From positions 38,373 through 102,372 of the forward strand of contig VXOG01000036.1 in assembly GCA_009840165.1 (NCBI GenBank): 64,000 bases of DNA, written 5' to 3'. Origin of the DNA: Chloroflexota bacterium (lineage in GTDB: Bacteria > Chloroflexota > Dehalococcoidia > Lucifugimonadales > UBA3495). This document shows, in pieces, positions 22,210-31,048 of this stretch; the first letter of the stretch is position 1; every line of letters begins with the position of its first letter. The notes beneath the pieces were generated by a model. That model had not been told where the DNA came from and did no database searches. It saw only the letters and a program-made list of their open reading frames with translations. The translations under genes were made by a program, and so were the position numbers.

Positions 22210-22244
22210 GAAATTGCGGGCCTCAAAGGCAAGCGAACCCTCCG

Positions 22245-23396
22245 ATGACGAACTACTTGATCCGGCGGGCCGGGCAGATGGCCCTGACCCTTTTCCTGAT
22301 CGTCACATTGACGTTCTTCCTGGTGCAGGCTCAACCCGGCGACTACGCCACCTTCTACTCCCTCAACCCCGACATCCCTGCGGAGGCGCGGGAGCAGATC
22401 AAAGCGTCCTTCGGGTTAGATAAACCCCTGTGGCAGCAGTACCTGGTCCACATGAAGAACACCTTCACCGGGAATTTCGGCGTATCCTTCGGGCATTATC
22501 CGCGTCCGGTGCTGGAGGTGCTGGCGGAGCGGTTGCCGCGCACGGTGGTGCTGTTTCTCTCAGCGACGGCGGTGTCCTTCTACGTTGGGTTCTTCCTGGG
22601 CAAAGCCATCGCATGGCGCAGGGGCGGCGTTCTGGAGTATGCCGCGACCATATCCGGAGCGACGCTGTTCACGGCGTTCACGCCGGCCTTCGCGCTGATG
22701 ATGATCTGGATCTTCGCGTTCAAGCTGGGATGGCTGCCGGTGGGCAAGTTCCTGGACCCGCTGATCTGGCGCGGCGCGGAAGTCAGCGCCAACCATGTGT
22801 TCAGTTACATGCTGCTCACGGCGGCGGTCTTCATCGTTTTCGCCTTTCTAACGATGCTTGCGGCGCGGAAACTCGGCCGCCTGGGGACGGCCCGGATGCC
22901 GTTCCTGGTTATCGCGGCCGGCGCGGCGATTATCCCCATTGCCTGGGCGTTCACCGGCGTCGGCTACCTGGCGTTGGACATCCTGCGGCACATGGTACTG
23001 CCCATCGCCACGCTGACGCTCATATCTTTCGCCGGCACCATGCTCCTGACGCGCAACAGCATGCTGGAAACGATGCGCGAGGACTACGTGATGGCCGCGC
23101 GGGCCAAGGGTCTGCCCGAAAGGACGGTGCGGGACCGGCACGCGGCGCGCAACGCCCTGCTGCCCGTCATCACCAGCCTGGTGTACAGCCTGATTTTCGC
23201 CATCGACGGCAGTGTGATCATCGAGGCGGTGTTTTCCTGGCCTGGCACCGGCCTGACGCTGCTGGAGGCGGTGCGCTCGGAAGACCTGCCCCTGGTGATG
23301 GGCGCGATGGTGTTCATCGGCCTGTTCTCGCTGCTGGCACACGTCATCGTGGACATCCTGTACGTGTACCTTGACCCGAGGATCCGTTACCAGTGA
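22245..23396 (+). CDS. Peptide ABC transporter permease (DppB-like)
   Basis: TNYLIRRAGQMALTLFLIVTLTFFLVQAQPGDYA; MAARAKGLPERTVRDRHAARNALLPVIT. Confidence 0.94.
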   Translation: MTNYLIRRAGQMALTLFLIVTLTFFLVQAQPGDYATFYSLNPDIPAEAREQIKASFGLDKPLWQQYLVHMKNTFTGNFGVSFGHYPRPVLEVLAERLPRTVVLFLSATAVSFYVGFFLGKAIAWRRGGVLEYAATISGATLFTAFTPAFALMMIWIFAFKLGWLPVGKFLDPLIWRGAEVSANHVFSYMLLTAAVFIVFAFLTMLAARKLGRLGTARMPFLVIAAGAAIIPIAWAFTGVGYLALDILRHMVLPIATLTLISFAGTMLLTRNSMLETMREDYVMAARAKGLPERTVRDRHAARNALLPVITSLVYSLIFAIDGSVIIEAVFSWPGTGLTLLEAVRSEDLPLVMGAMVFIGLFSLLAHVIVDILYVYLDPRIRYQ

Positions 23397-23425
23397 TCGA
23401 GTGCGAGTGATCGATCGATTATCCG

Positions 23426-24442
23426 ATGATTGAGCGCCCCCCAAATCAGCCGCCGTCGCTCGGCGAGGGATCATCTCTGTTCGGAGACGCCCCGGAGGTT
23501 GACCTGAGCCGTGGCCGGCTGGACCTGGCGCTGGTGCGTCTGCGGCTGGCGTGGCGGACGCTGCGGGGCGGCTGGTCGATATTCGTGGAAAGCCGGATTG
23601 GCCTGCTGTCCCTGGCGATCATCGGCCTGTTCGCGCTGATGGCGTTCTCGCATCCCATACTCATGGCAACGGTGTGGGAGCGCGACGTGTACGATCCGGT
23701 AACCGGGTATGCCTTCGACAGTTTTGAGCATCCGGCGTCGCCGAATTGGCGGCACCCGCTGGGCACAGACTCGCTGGGCCGCGACATTCTGAGTCAGCTT
23801 TTGTTCAGCGCGAAGTCCGAGTTCATCCTGGGCATCACCGCCGCGCTGGTTACGGTGGGCATTGCCACCACCGTGGGCGCGGTGGCAGCGTACTACGGCG
23901 GGCTGGTGGACTCGCTGCTGATGCGGCTGGCCGACCTGATCATCGCGCTGCCGGGAATCTCGCTGCTCATCGTGCTCAGCGCGCTGTTCAACCTGAACCT
24001 GTTCTACCTGGCGCTGATTATCGGCGTGCTGGGCGGTTTCGGCGGCACGGCCATCATCCTGAAATCCCAGGCCCTGAGCATCAGGGTTAAGCCGTACATC
24101 GAGGCGGCGCGGGCGGCCGGTGGGAGCCACTTCCACGTCATCTTCGTGCATATCATTCCCAACCTGTTGCCGCTGTCGCTGCTGTACATGATGTTCACCG
24201 TAACGGGAGCCATCTTTGCGGAGGCGGTGCTGTCCTTCCTGGGCCTGCTGGACATCAGGATGAGCTGGGGCATTATGATTCACACCGCCAACACCGGCGG
24301 CTACCTGTTGAGCGGCGCCAATTACTGGTGGCTGGTCGTTCCTGCCGGCGCGTCCATCACGCTGCTGTGCAGCGCGTTCTACCTCGTCGGCCGCGCCCTG
24401 GACGAGGTAGTGAACCCCAGGCTGCGCCGGCATGATGGGTGA
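23426..24442 (+). CDS. Peptide ABC transporter permease (DppC-like)
   Basis: HPLGTDSLGRDILSQLLFSAK; EAARAAGGSHFHVIFVHIIPN. Confidence 0.94.
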   Translation: MIERPPNQPPSLGEGSSLFGDAPEVDLSRGRLDLALVRLRLAWRTLRGGWSIFVESRIGLLSLAIIGLFALMAFSHPILMATVWERDVYDPVTGYAFDSFEHPASPNWRHPLGTDSLGRDILSQLLFSAKSEFILGITAALVTVGIATTVGAVAAYYGGLVDSLLMRLADLIIALPGISLLIVLSALFNLNLFYLALIIGVLGGFGGTAIILKSQALSIRVKPYIEAARAAGGSHFHVIFVHIIPNLLPLSLLYMMFTVTGAIFAEAVLSFLGLLDIRMSWGIMIHTANTGGYLLSGANYWWLVVPAGASITLLCSAFYLVGRALDEVVNPRLRRHDG

Positions 24443-25443
24443 TGGGGATGCTCACCGCAGATAGCCAACCCATCCTCCAGGTTGTTGACCTCTCCCTGTC
24501 GTACCTGACGCGACAGAGACCGGTTCACGCGGTGCAGTCAGTCAGCTTCGATCTGGGGCGCGGTCAATCGCTGGGGCTGGTGGGCGAGTCGGGCTGCGGC
24601 AAGACTTCCATCGCCAACTGCCTGATGCGCCTGCTGCCCGACAACGGGCGGTTGACGTCGGGGCAAGTGCTGCTGGACGGACAAGACCTGCTGCTGCTGT
24701 CCGAAGAAGAGATGCGTCATTATCGCTGGCGGCGCATGGCCATGGTGTTCCAGGCGGCGATGAACGCCCTGGATCCGGTGTACCGTGTCGGGCAGCAGGT
24801 GATGGAGGCCATTGAGGCGCACGGCGTGGAGGAAACCGCTGCCGACGCGCGGGAACGAGTGACCCGCTTGTTCCACCTGGTGGGGCTGGACCCGCAGCTG
24901 ATGGACCGGTATCCCCACGAGTTCAGCGGCGGGATGCGTCAGCGGGCGGTGATCGCCATGGCGCTAGCCTGCGACCCTGCCGTGATCATCGCCGACGAGC
25001 CGACCACGGCGCTGGACGTGATAGTGCAGGACCGCATCCTGAGGGAGCTCAAGGGGGTGCAGCGGGAGCTCAGCATGGGCATGATATACATCAGCCACGA
25101 CATTGGCGTGGTGGCGGAGGTGATTGACCGCATCGGGGTGATGTATGCCGGCCGTCTGGTGGAGCTGGGCGACACCGCCGACGTGTTCCGCGCGCCCATG
25201 CACCCCTACACGGCGGCGTTGATGTCGTCCTTCCCCAGCATCAGCGGGGAGAAACATGAGCTGGAGACCCTGCCGGGCGAACCGCCCAACTTGGCGAACC
25301 CGCCGGCGGGCTGCCCCTTCCATCCCCGCTGCGCCCACGCCACCGAGGAATGCCGGCGGGAGTTCCCGCCCCAGGCGCAACAGGGAACTCAATGGGCCGC
25401 CTGCTGGCATCCGCTGACCAATATGGCAGAGGTGGGGAAGTGA
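24439..25443 (+). CDS. Peptide ABC transporter ATP-binding protein (DppD-like)
   Basis: [46 protein letters not shown]-terminal CPFHPRCAHATEEC. Confidence 0.95.
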   Translation: MMGMLTADSQPILQVVDLSLSYLTRQRPVHAVQSVSFDLGRGQSLGLVGESGCGKTSIANCLMRLLPDNGRLTSGQVLLDGQDLLLLSEEEMRHYRWRRMAMVFQAAMNALDPVYRVGQQVMEAIEAHGVEETAADARERVTRLFHLVGLDPQLMDRYPHEFSGGMRQRAVIAMALACDPAVIIADEPTTALDVIVQDRILRELKGVQRELSMGMIYISHDIGVVAEVIDRIGVMYAGRLVELGDTADVFRAPMHPYTAALMSSFPSISGEKHELETLPGEPPNLANPPAGCPFHPRCAHATEECRREFPPQAQQGTQWAACWHPLTNMAEVGK

Positions 25444-26462
25444 GCAGCCGAGATAGCGAGCCGCTGGTCGCAGTGGCCGGCCTGAGCAAACGGTTTCCCA
25501 TTGCGGCTGGACTGTTTCGCAAGCCCACCAGTTTCATTCATGCCGTGGATGACGTGTCCTTCCGGCTGGGGCGTGGCGAGAGTCTGGGACTGGTCGGTGA
25601 ATCGGGCTGCGGCAAGACCACCGTGGGCAAGTTGCTGGTCAAGCTGCTGGACCCCACTGAAGGGAGCGTCACCTACCGGTTCCCCGCGCCGGCGGTGGGT
25701 GGACACCTGGCTGGTTCGGTGGAGGCGTCGAACATCCGGGGACGGCAGTTGCGGGTGTTCCGCCGCCAGGTGCAGATGATCTTCCAGGACCCCTATGAAT
25801 CCATGAACCCCCGGCGCACCGTGTACGACACCATCGCGGAGCCGTTGGTGGTGCAGGGGGTTGGCGACGCGCTGGGCCGGCTGGAGCGGGTTTCCGAGAT
25901 ACTGAATCTGGTAGGGCTGACGCCGGCCGGCGCGTTTCTGTTCCGCCGTCCCCACGAGCTATCGGGCGGACAGCGCCAGCGGGTGGCCATTGCGCGGGCG
26001 CTGGTCATCGGGCCGTCGTTCGTGGTGGCGGACGAGCCGACCTCCATGCTGGACGTTTCCAGCCGCACCGGAATCATGTCGCTGATGCAGGAGTTGGCGG
26101 ACCGGCTGGGGATCGCGTATCTGTACATCACCCACGATCTGGCCGTGGCGCGATATATGTGCCATCGCATCGCTGTGATGTACCTCGGCAAGATCGTCGA
26201 AATGGCGGAGACGGAGGAACTGCTGCGCAACCCGCTGCATCCGTACACCCGGGCGCTGCTTTCGGCGGTGCCCAGTCCCGACCCCATGCGTCGGCGTGCG
26301 CCGCCGGACATTCTGGGTGACTTGTCCCTACCGGTGGACCCGCCGGAGCGATGTCGATTCTACGACCGCTGCCCGATGGCTACTGACCGGTGCCAAAAGG
26401 CTCACCATCCGCCGATGGAGGAGAGAGGCCCGGATCACTGGGTCGCCTGCTACGAGGCTTGA
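25440..26462 (+). CDS. Peptide ABC transporter ATP-binding protein (DppF-like)
   Basis: [53 protein letters not shown] start overlaps the dppD stop. Confidence 0.93.
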   Translation: MSSRDSEPLVAVAGLSKRFPIAAGLFRKPTSFIHAVDDVSFRLGRGESLGLVGESGCGKTTVGKLLVKLLDPTEGSVTYRFPAPAVGGHLAGSVEASNIRGRQLRVFRRQVQMIFQDPYESMNPRRTVYDTIAEPLVVQGVGDALGRLERVSEILNLVGLTPAGAFLFRRPHELSGGQRQRVAIARALVIGPSFVVADEPTSMLDVSSRTGIMSLMQELADRLGIAYLYITHDLAVARYMCHRIAVMYLGKIVEMAETEELLRNPLHPYTRALLSAVPSPDPMRRRAPPDILGDLSLPVDPPERCRFYDRCPMATDRCQKAHHPPMEERGPDHWVACYEA

Positions 26463-26638
26463 GGGGGGCGGATAAAGCTTATTGTCCTCAAGGGTTATTC
26501 TCCTCACTGAATCAACGAATCTGCGGAACATTGCTCCACGATGGCCGTAGCCGCCCCGTGATTGATACTAGCACGTCTGCGGGAGAAATTTCGTAATTTC
26601 ACGTAAATATCACAATATTTCACAAACTTGCATAAGTG

Positions 26639-28309
26639 TCACTTGAGGTGGCGCTCCTCGCGCATGGTGATCAGGGCCAACGGTACGGACGAGACCACCA
26701 CCAACAGCAGCGCCGGCGCGGCGGCGCGGGCGAAGAACGCCTCCTCGGCGGCGGCCCATATTGACGATGCCAGCGTGGTGAACCCAATGGGACTGAGAAT
26801 CAGGGTTGCGGGCAGCTCCTTCATGGTGAGGAGGAACACCAGCGCGGCGCCGGTCAGGATGCCGGGCCGGATCAGGGGTAAGGTAATGGTGAGCAGCACG
26901 ATCAGGGGCTTCTTGCCCAGGCTGCGGGCGGCGTCCTCGAACTCCGGGCGCACCTGGACGAGAGACGCGCGCAGAGACCCGACCGCGGCCGGCAGGAACA
27001 GCGTTACGTATGCAACGGCCAGCATCGCCAATGACTGGTAGAGCCAGGGCGCGTAGTTGGCGCCGAAATACACCAGGCCCAGGGCGATGACGATGCCGGG
27101 CAGCGCGAATCCGATAAAGCCCAGGCGTTCGAGCCAACGACTGAATTGGCCGGGGTAGCGCACCGCCAGCACCGCGATGGGAGTCGCGCAAAGCACCGTG
27201 AGGATCGCGGCCAGCGCCGAAACTCCCACCGAATTGGCCGCCGCTCGCCACAGCAACTCCAGCGGTTCACCGGCCGCAACGCCTCGAATGGTCCAGTAGA
27301 TGAGTACCGCCACGGGCAAGCCAAGCGACACCAGCGACACCAGACCGCAGTAGGCCAGGGCGGGCCAACGCCAACGCCCCAGTGGAATCGCCTCGGGCCG
27401 GCGAGCCACGCCGCCCCCGCTGAGGTAGTAGCGGCCTCCGCCCCGATTCCTGAAGCCTGTGCGGGCGGTGTGCTCTCCCCACACCACGGCCAGGGCAAGG
27501 ACGATGAGGCCCAGCGACCAGGCTGCCGCCAATGTGCGGTTGAGCGCGGCTCCGTACTGTATGAAGATGCTCCACGTGAACGTTTCGTAGCGCATGATGG
27601 CCACCGCGCCGAAGTCGCTGAGGGCGTACAGCGCGGTGAGCAAGCCCCCCGCCAGGATGGCCGGGCGCAGCATCGGGAGGGTTACGCTCCGGAAGGTCTC
27701 CCAACGGTTGCGCCCCAGAGCGCGGGCCGACTCTTCGAGGGAGGTGTCCATGTTCCACAGGGCGGTGCGGATCGGCAGCAGCACGTAGGGAAAGCTGATT
27801 ATGATCAGCGTAAAGGCGGCGCCGGGGAATCCGTAGATACTGGGAATGCGGTCGATTGTTATGGAGAACGGGCCGAAAGCCGATTCCAGCCAGCCCTGGA
27901 GGATGCCGCGAGGGCCCAAGCCAACCGCGATGGCGAATCCCACGATGTAGGACGGCAGTGCCAGGGGCAGCATGGTGACCACGCGCCAGAATCCGCGGGC
28001 GGGCAGGTCGGTGCGCACGGTGAGCCAGGCCAGCGGGGCGGCGATGGCGATGCACCCCAGCATTACGGCGGCCATCAACGCCACCGTGCGGGCAATGACC
28101 TCCACCGTCCGGGCGCGGAATATCAGGTCGATGGCCTCTGAGCCCGCCCCCAGGGTTCGCAGGGCGAGGTACACCGGAGCCGTCAGCAGCAGGGCGGCGA
28201 TGATCAGGGCCGGGAGCCAGATGACGGCGGACGGCCGAGCTACTCCCTCAAACAGCCAGCCCGACGGGGAACGGGAAATGGAAGCGACCAGCTTGGCGAC
28301 AGAGGTCAT
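26639..28309 (-). CDS. Iron(III)-type ABC transporter permease (FbpB/ThiP-like, two fused permease halves)
   Basis: Two EAA loops: EESARALGRNRWETFRSVTLPMLRPAI and EDAARSLGKKPLIVLLTITLPLIRPGI. Confidence 0.9.
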   Translation of the reverse strand: MTSVAKLVASISRSPSGWLFEGVARPSAVIWLPALIIAALLLTAPVYLALRTLGAGSEAIDLIFRARTVEVIARTVALMAAVMLGCIAIAAPLAWLTVRTDLPARGFWRVVTMLPLALPSYIVGFAIAVGLGPRGILQGWLESAFGPFSITIDRIPSIYGFPGAAFTLIIISFPYVLLPIRTALWNMDTSLEESARALGRNRWETFRSVTLPMLRPAILAGGLLTALYALSDFGAVAIMRYETFTWSIFIQYGAALNRTLAAAWSLGLIVLALAVVWGEHTARTGFRNRGGGRYYLSGGGVARRPEAIPLGRWRWPALAYCGLVSLVSLGLPVAVLIYWTIRGVAAGEPLELLWRAAANSVGVSALAAILTVLCATPIAVLAVRYPGQFSRWLERLGFIGFALPGIVIALGLVYFGANYAPWLYQSLAMLAVAYVTLFLPAAVGSLRASLVQVRPEFEDAARSLGKKPLIVLLTITLPLIRPGILTGAALVFLLTMKELPATLILSPIGFTTLASSIWAAAEEAFFARAAAPALLLVVVSSVPLALITMREERHLK

Positions 28310-28481
28310 TTCGTGCGGACAGACTGTATATGCTTGCTTGTACGTATGACCTTTTGCGGTCAGGCGTTGATAGAAATTAGCCTCACCAAGTATCGCGTGA
28401 CGCCGGAGCGTTGGCAACCATGGATAAATGTCCAATTTAGTGGCGCTGCTGGTCGGCAGAGCTTCATTCCGGCTCCCATAC

Positions 28482-28578
28482 CGTCATTCCTGCGAAAGCA
28501 GGAATCCAGAAATGCCTTTCACGAGCAACGTTACGGTTTGAATGCGCTTCTGGATTCCGGCTCAAGGCCGGAATGACG
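28482..28578. repeat. MITE-like inverted-repeat element, copy 1
   Basis: CGTCATTCCtgcgaaagcaggaatccag ... ttctggattccggctcaaggccGGAATGACG. Confidence 0.75.
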
Positions 28579-28638
28579 TGAGAGAGCGCGGAATGACGTG
28601 AGAGAGCGCGGAATGATGTATGAGAGCGCGGAATGACG
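28569..28638. repeat. 20-bp tandem array extending from the element end
   Basis: cggaatgacg-tgagagagcg units, about 3.5 copies. Confidence 0.85.
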
Positions 28639-28675
28639 GCGCCGCAGCGAAACACGCTCGTCAAAGACTGAACGG

Positions 28676-29458
28676 CTACTGCGATGGTTCCTCTGCCTCG
28701 ACCGGGCGTACCATGATTTGCTGGGCGACGTTGTAGCCGATGGAGATGCTGTCCACTTCGGTCTGCACTTGCATGACGCCCAGGTAGGGCATCGCCTCCA
28801 GCAGGGTCATCGAGCGCCCCGGCACGAGCCTCGCGCCGTCGAGGAATTGCAGCAGTTGAGCGTCCTCTTCCGGCACCCGGTCAACTACGTATGATGCGCC
28901 GCTGGAAGCGTTGTCCAGCGTAACGGCTCCCGGTGTTGGGCCGGGCGAGCCTTTGCCGGGGATGGGCCAGCCGAAGGGCGAGTGAGTTGGATGGCCCAGC
29001 CGCTCCATGAGCTTCGCCTCCAGCGCCGGCGACATTCCGTGCTCCAGCTGGTGGGCTTCAATGTGAGCCTCATGGAGTTCCATGCCCAAAAGCCGCACCA
29101 CCAGCCACTCGGCCAGACGGTGGCGGCGGGCGATGCTTTCGCCCTCTTTTGTGCCCCGGTCGGTGAGGCGGATCCTCTTGTCGCTGCCGATGTCCACGAG
29201 GCCCTGCTTTTCCATCCGGCGCAGCATACCGGCCACCGATGGCACGGAGGTTCCCAGACCTTCGGTGGGCGGCAGTTGCCGCAGCGCTTCGGTCAACCGG
29301 GTCAGCGTGGGTACTTCGGAGTCCTCCCACATCTTGTAAAGCGACAGGAGGTAGTTCTCCGTTACCGGCGAAAGGCGTTCGGCCGTGTTGGACGCCTGGG
29401 TTTGAGCGCCGGCGTCAGCTCTGGATTTGCGGGGACGTGCCACGTCTATTCTCAGCAC
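28676..29458 (-). CDS. DtxR/MntR-family metal-dependent regulator
   Basis: SPVTENYLLSLYKMWED..., VAGMLRRMEKQGLVDIGSDKRIRLTDRGTKEGESIARRHRLAEWLVVRLLGM, EAHQLEHGMS. Confidence 0.88.
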   Translation of the reverse strand: MLRIDVARPRKSRADAGAQTQASNTAERLSPVTENYLLSLYKMWEDSEVPTLTRLTEALRQLPPTEGLGTSVPSVAGMLRRMEKQGLVDIGSDKRIRLTDRGTKEGESIARRHRLAEWLVVRLLGMELHEAHIEAHQLEHGMSPALEAKLMERLGHPTHSPFGWPIPGKGSPGPTPGAVTLDNASSGASYVVDRVPEEDAQLLQFLDGARLVPGRSMTLLEAMPYLGVMQVQTEVDSISIGYNVAQQIMVRPVEAEEPSQ

Positions 29459-29531
29459 AATTGGAGGATCGTGCCGCGATTATACCCTAAAGAAGAGGAG
29501 ATTGCCCGGCCCTCCCGGTTTTCCAACCCTA

Positions 29532-29653
29532 CGTCATTCCCGCGAAAGCGGGAATCCAGGAACTCCTGTTGCCAAGCAAGGTTGCAGTCTGGACATGCTT
29601 CTGGATTCCGGATCAAAGCCTGCCCCGTACTCGATACGGGGTCCCGAATGACG
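29532..29653. repeat. MITE-like inverted-repeat element, copy 2
   Basis: cgtcattcccgcgaaagcgggaatccagg ... cttctggattccgg ... cccgaatgacg; internal similarity to copy 1. Confidence 0.7.
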
Positions 29654-29685
29654 GGAATAATCGAAAGGACCTGGCGTTCCTCGTG

Positions 29686-30843
29686 TCAGCGTGCAGGGGC
29701 GCTGATCTGCTCCATGTACTCCGGAGCATTGAAAAAAGCCCGACCGCCAATGAATGGCAGCAATCTGTGTCCTTCCCGTGGAGACACGGTGACCCGCGTC
29801 CCAGTATCGATGTGGGTGATGTGCGACATCATTACGCGAACGCGGTTGTTGGAAGGCAATTCCACAGAGTAGATGTTGAACGCCCCCAAGAATTCCTTGT
29901 CCACCACCACGCCATTGCCATTCTCATTCGGCGCGATGTCCAGGCAGTCGGGGCGCACCATGATTTGCAGTTCCCGGTTCGCCGGCCAGGGCGATGGCCA
30001 GAACGCCGGCCAGGGCGTCCGCCCCACCTCGCTGGTTAGGCAGTCCCCGTCCTGCCAGGCTGGCAGAAAGTCCGCTACGCCGAAGAACTCGGCTGCGAAG
30101 CGCGTGTCCGGGTTGTGGAACACTTCCTCAGGAGACCCCAGTTGTTCAATCCGACCCTGGTTCATCACCGCCACGCGGTCGCCCAGTTGCAGGGCCTCTT
30201 CCTGGTCGTGGGTGACGCAGACGGCGGTGGCGTTTCGCGCTTTGAGTATGGCGCGCACTTCCATGCGCAGTTGCTCTCTCAGGCTGCGGTCGAGGCTGGA
30301 GAAGGGTTCGTCCATGAGAATGAGGTCGGGCGCCGGGGCCAGGGCGCGGGCCAGGGCGACGCGCTGCTGCTGTCCGCCGGAGAGTTGATGCGGGTAGCGG
30401 CGGTCGTAACCCTCCAGGTTCACCAGGCGCAGGGCATCGGCGACGATCTCCTTGCGGTCGGCGTTTTTGGGCAGGCCAAACGCCACGTTCTGCGCGACGG
30501 TAAGGTGGGGGAACAGGGCGCCTTCCTGGAACACCATGCCGACCCGACGCTTCTCCGGGCTCTCGTTCACCCCCGGCCCGTACACCATGCGGTTAGCGAT
30601 ACGGACGCTGCCGGCATCGGGCTTGTCGAAACCGGCGATGAGGCGGAGCGTGGTGGTCTTGCCGCACCCGCTGGGTCCGAGCAGGCAAAGGATCTCGCCC
30701 GGTTCCAGGAACAGGTCAACGCCGGCGACGGCGACGGTATCCCGAAAGGATTTGGACAACCCTGACAGGGTTAAAGCATAGGGCGCAGACATTGTGTTGC
30801 CGCTGGCCGGTTGGCTTTTCACGTTAGAAGATACGAACCGCAT
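29686..30843 (-). CDS. Iron(III)-type ABC transporter ATP-binding protein (FbpC-like)
   Basis: CLLGPSGCGKTTTLRLIAGFDKPDAG, LSGGQQQRVALARALAPAPDLILMDEPFSSLD. Confidence 0.92.
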   Translation of the reverse strand: MRFVSSNVKSQPASGNTMSAPYALTLSGLSKSFRDTVAVAGVDLFLEPGEILCLLGPSGCGKTTTLRLIAGFDKPDAGSVRIANRMVYGPGVNESPEKRRVGMVFQEGALFPHLTVAQNVAFGLPKNADRKEIVADALRLVNLEGYDRRYPHQLSGGQQQRVALARALAPAPDLILMDEPFSSLDRSLREQLRMEVRAILKARNATAVCVTHDQEEALQLGDRVAVMNQGRIEQLGSPEEVFHNPDTRFAAEFFGVADFLPAWQDGDCLTSEVGRTPWPAFWPSPWPANRELQIMVRPDCLDIAPNENGNGVVVDKEFLGAFNIYSVELPSNNRVRVMMSHITHIDTGTRVTVSPREGHRLLPFIGGRAFFNAPEYMEQISAPAR

Positions 30844-30954
30844 TTAACGTGTGCATACTGAATAGTTTTGAATGCCGATAGAAAACGCAGGTCAGTCTAT
30901 CTAGCCGATACGAGGTTGTCAACGCTTTCGGAGCGCGCTTTTCGGGATATGTTC

Positions 30955-30970
30955 ATAGCCTATCGGCTAT
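30955..30970. promoter_or_regulatory. Inverted repeat ATAGCC-TATC-GGCTAT (candidate operator)
   Basis: Divergent intergenic region upstream of the ATP-binding protein gene and the FN3/protease gene. Confidence 0.3.
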
Positions 30971-31048
30971 TTATCGATTACGGCATCGTCCTGTATCCTG
31001 TCGGAGTTATTAAATAACTTATTAATTGGTAGGCAAGATAGGTAAATT

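Noticed and set aside
28569-28638. Possible CRISPR-like array
   Set aside because: Same reason: 20-bp tandem repeat, identical spacers
31005-31019. agttattaaataact palindrome before the FN3/protease gene
   Set aside because: Short AT-rich palindrome near a likely promoter; too weak to call an operator
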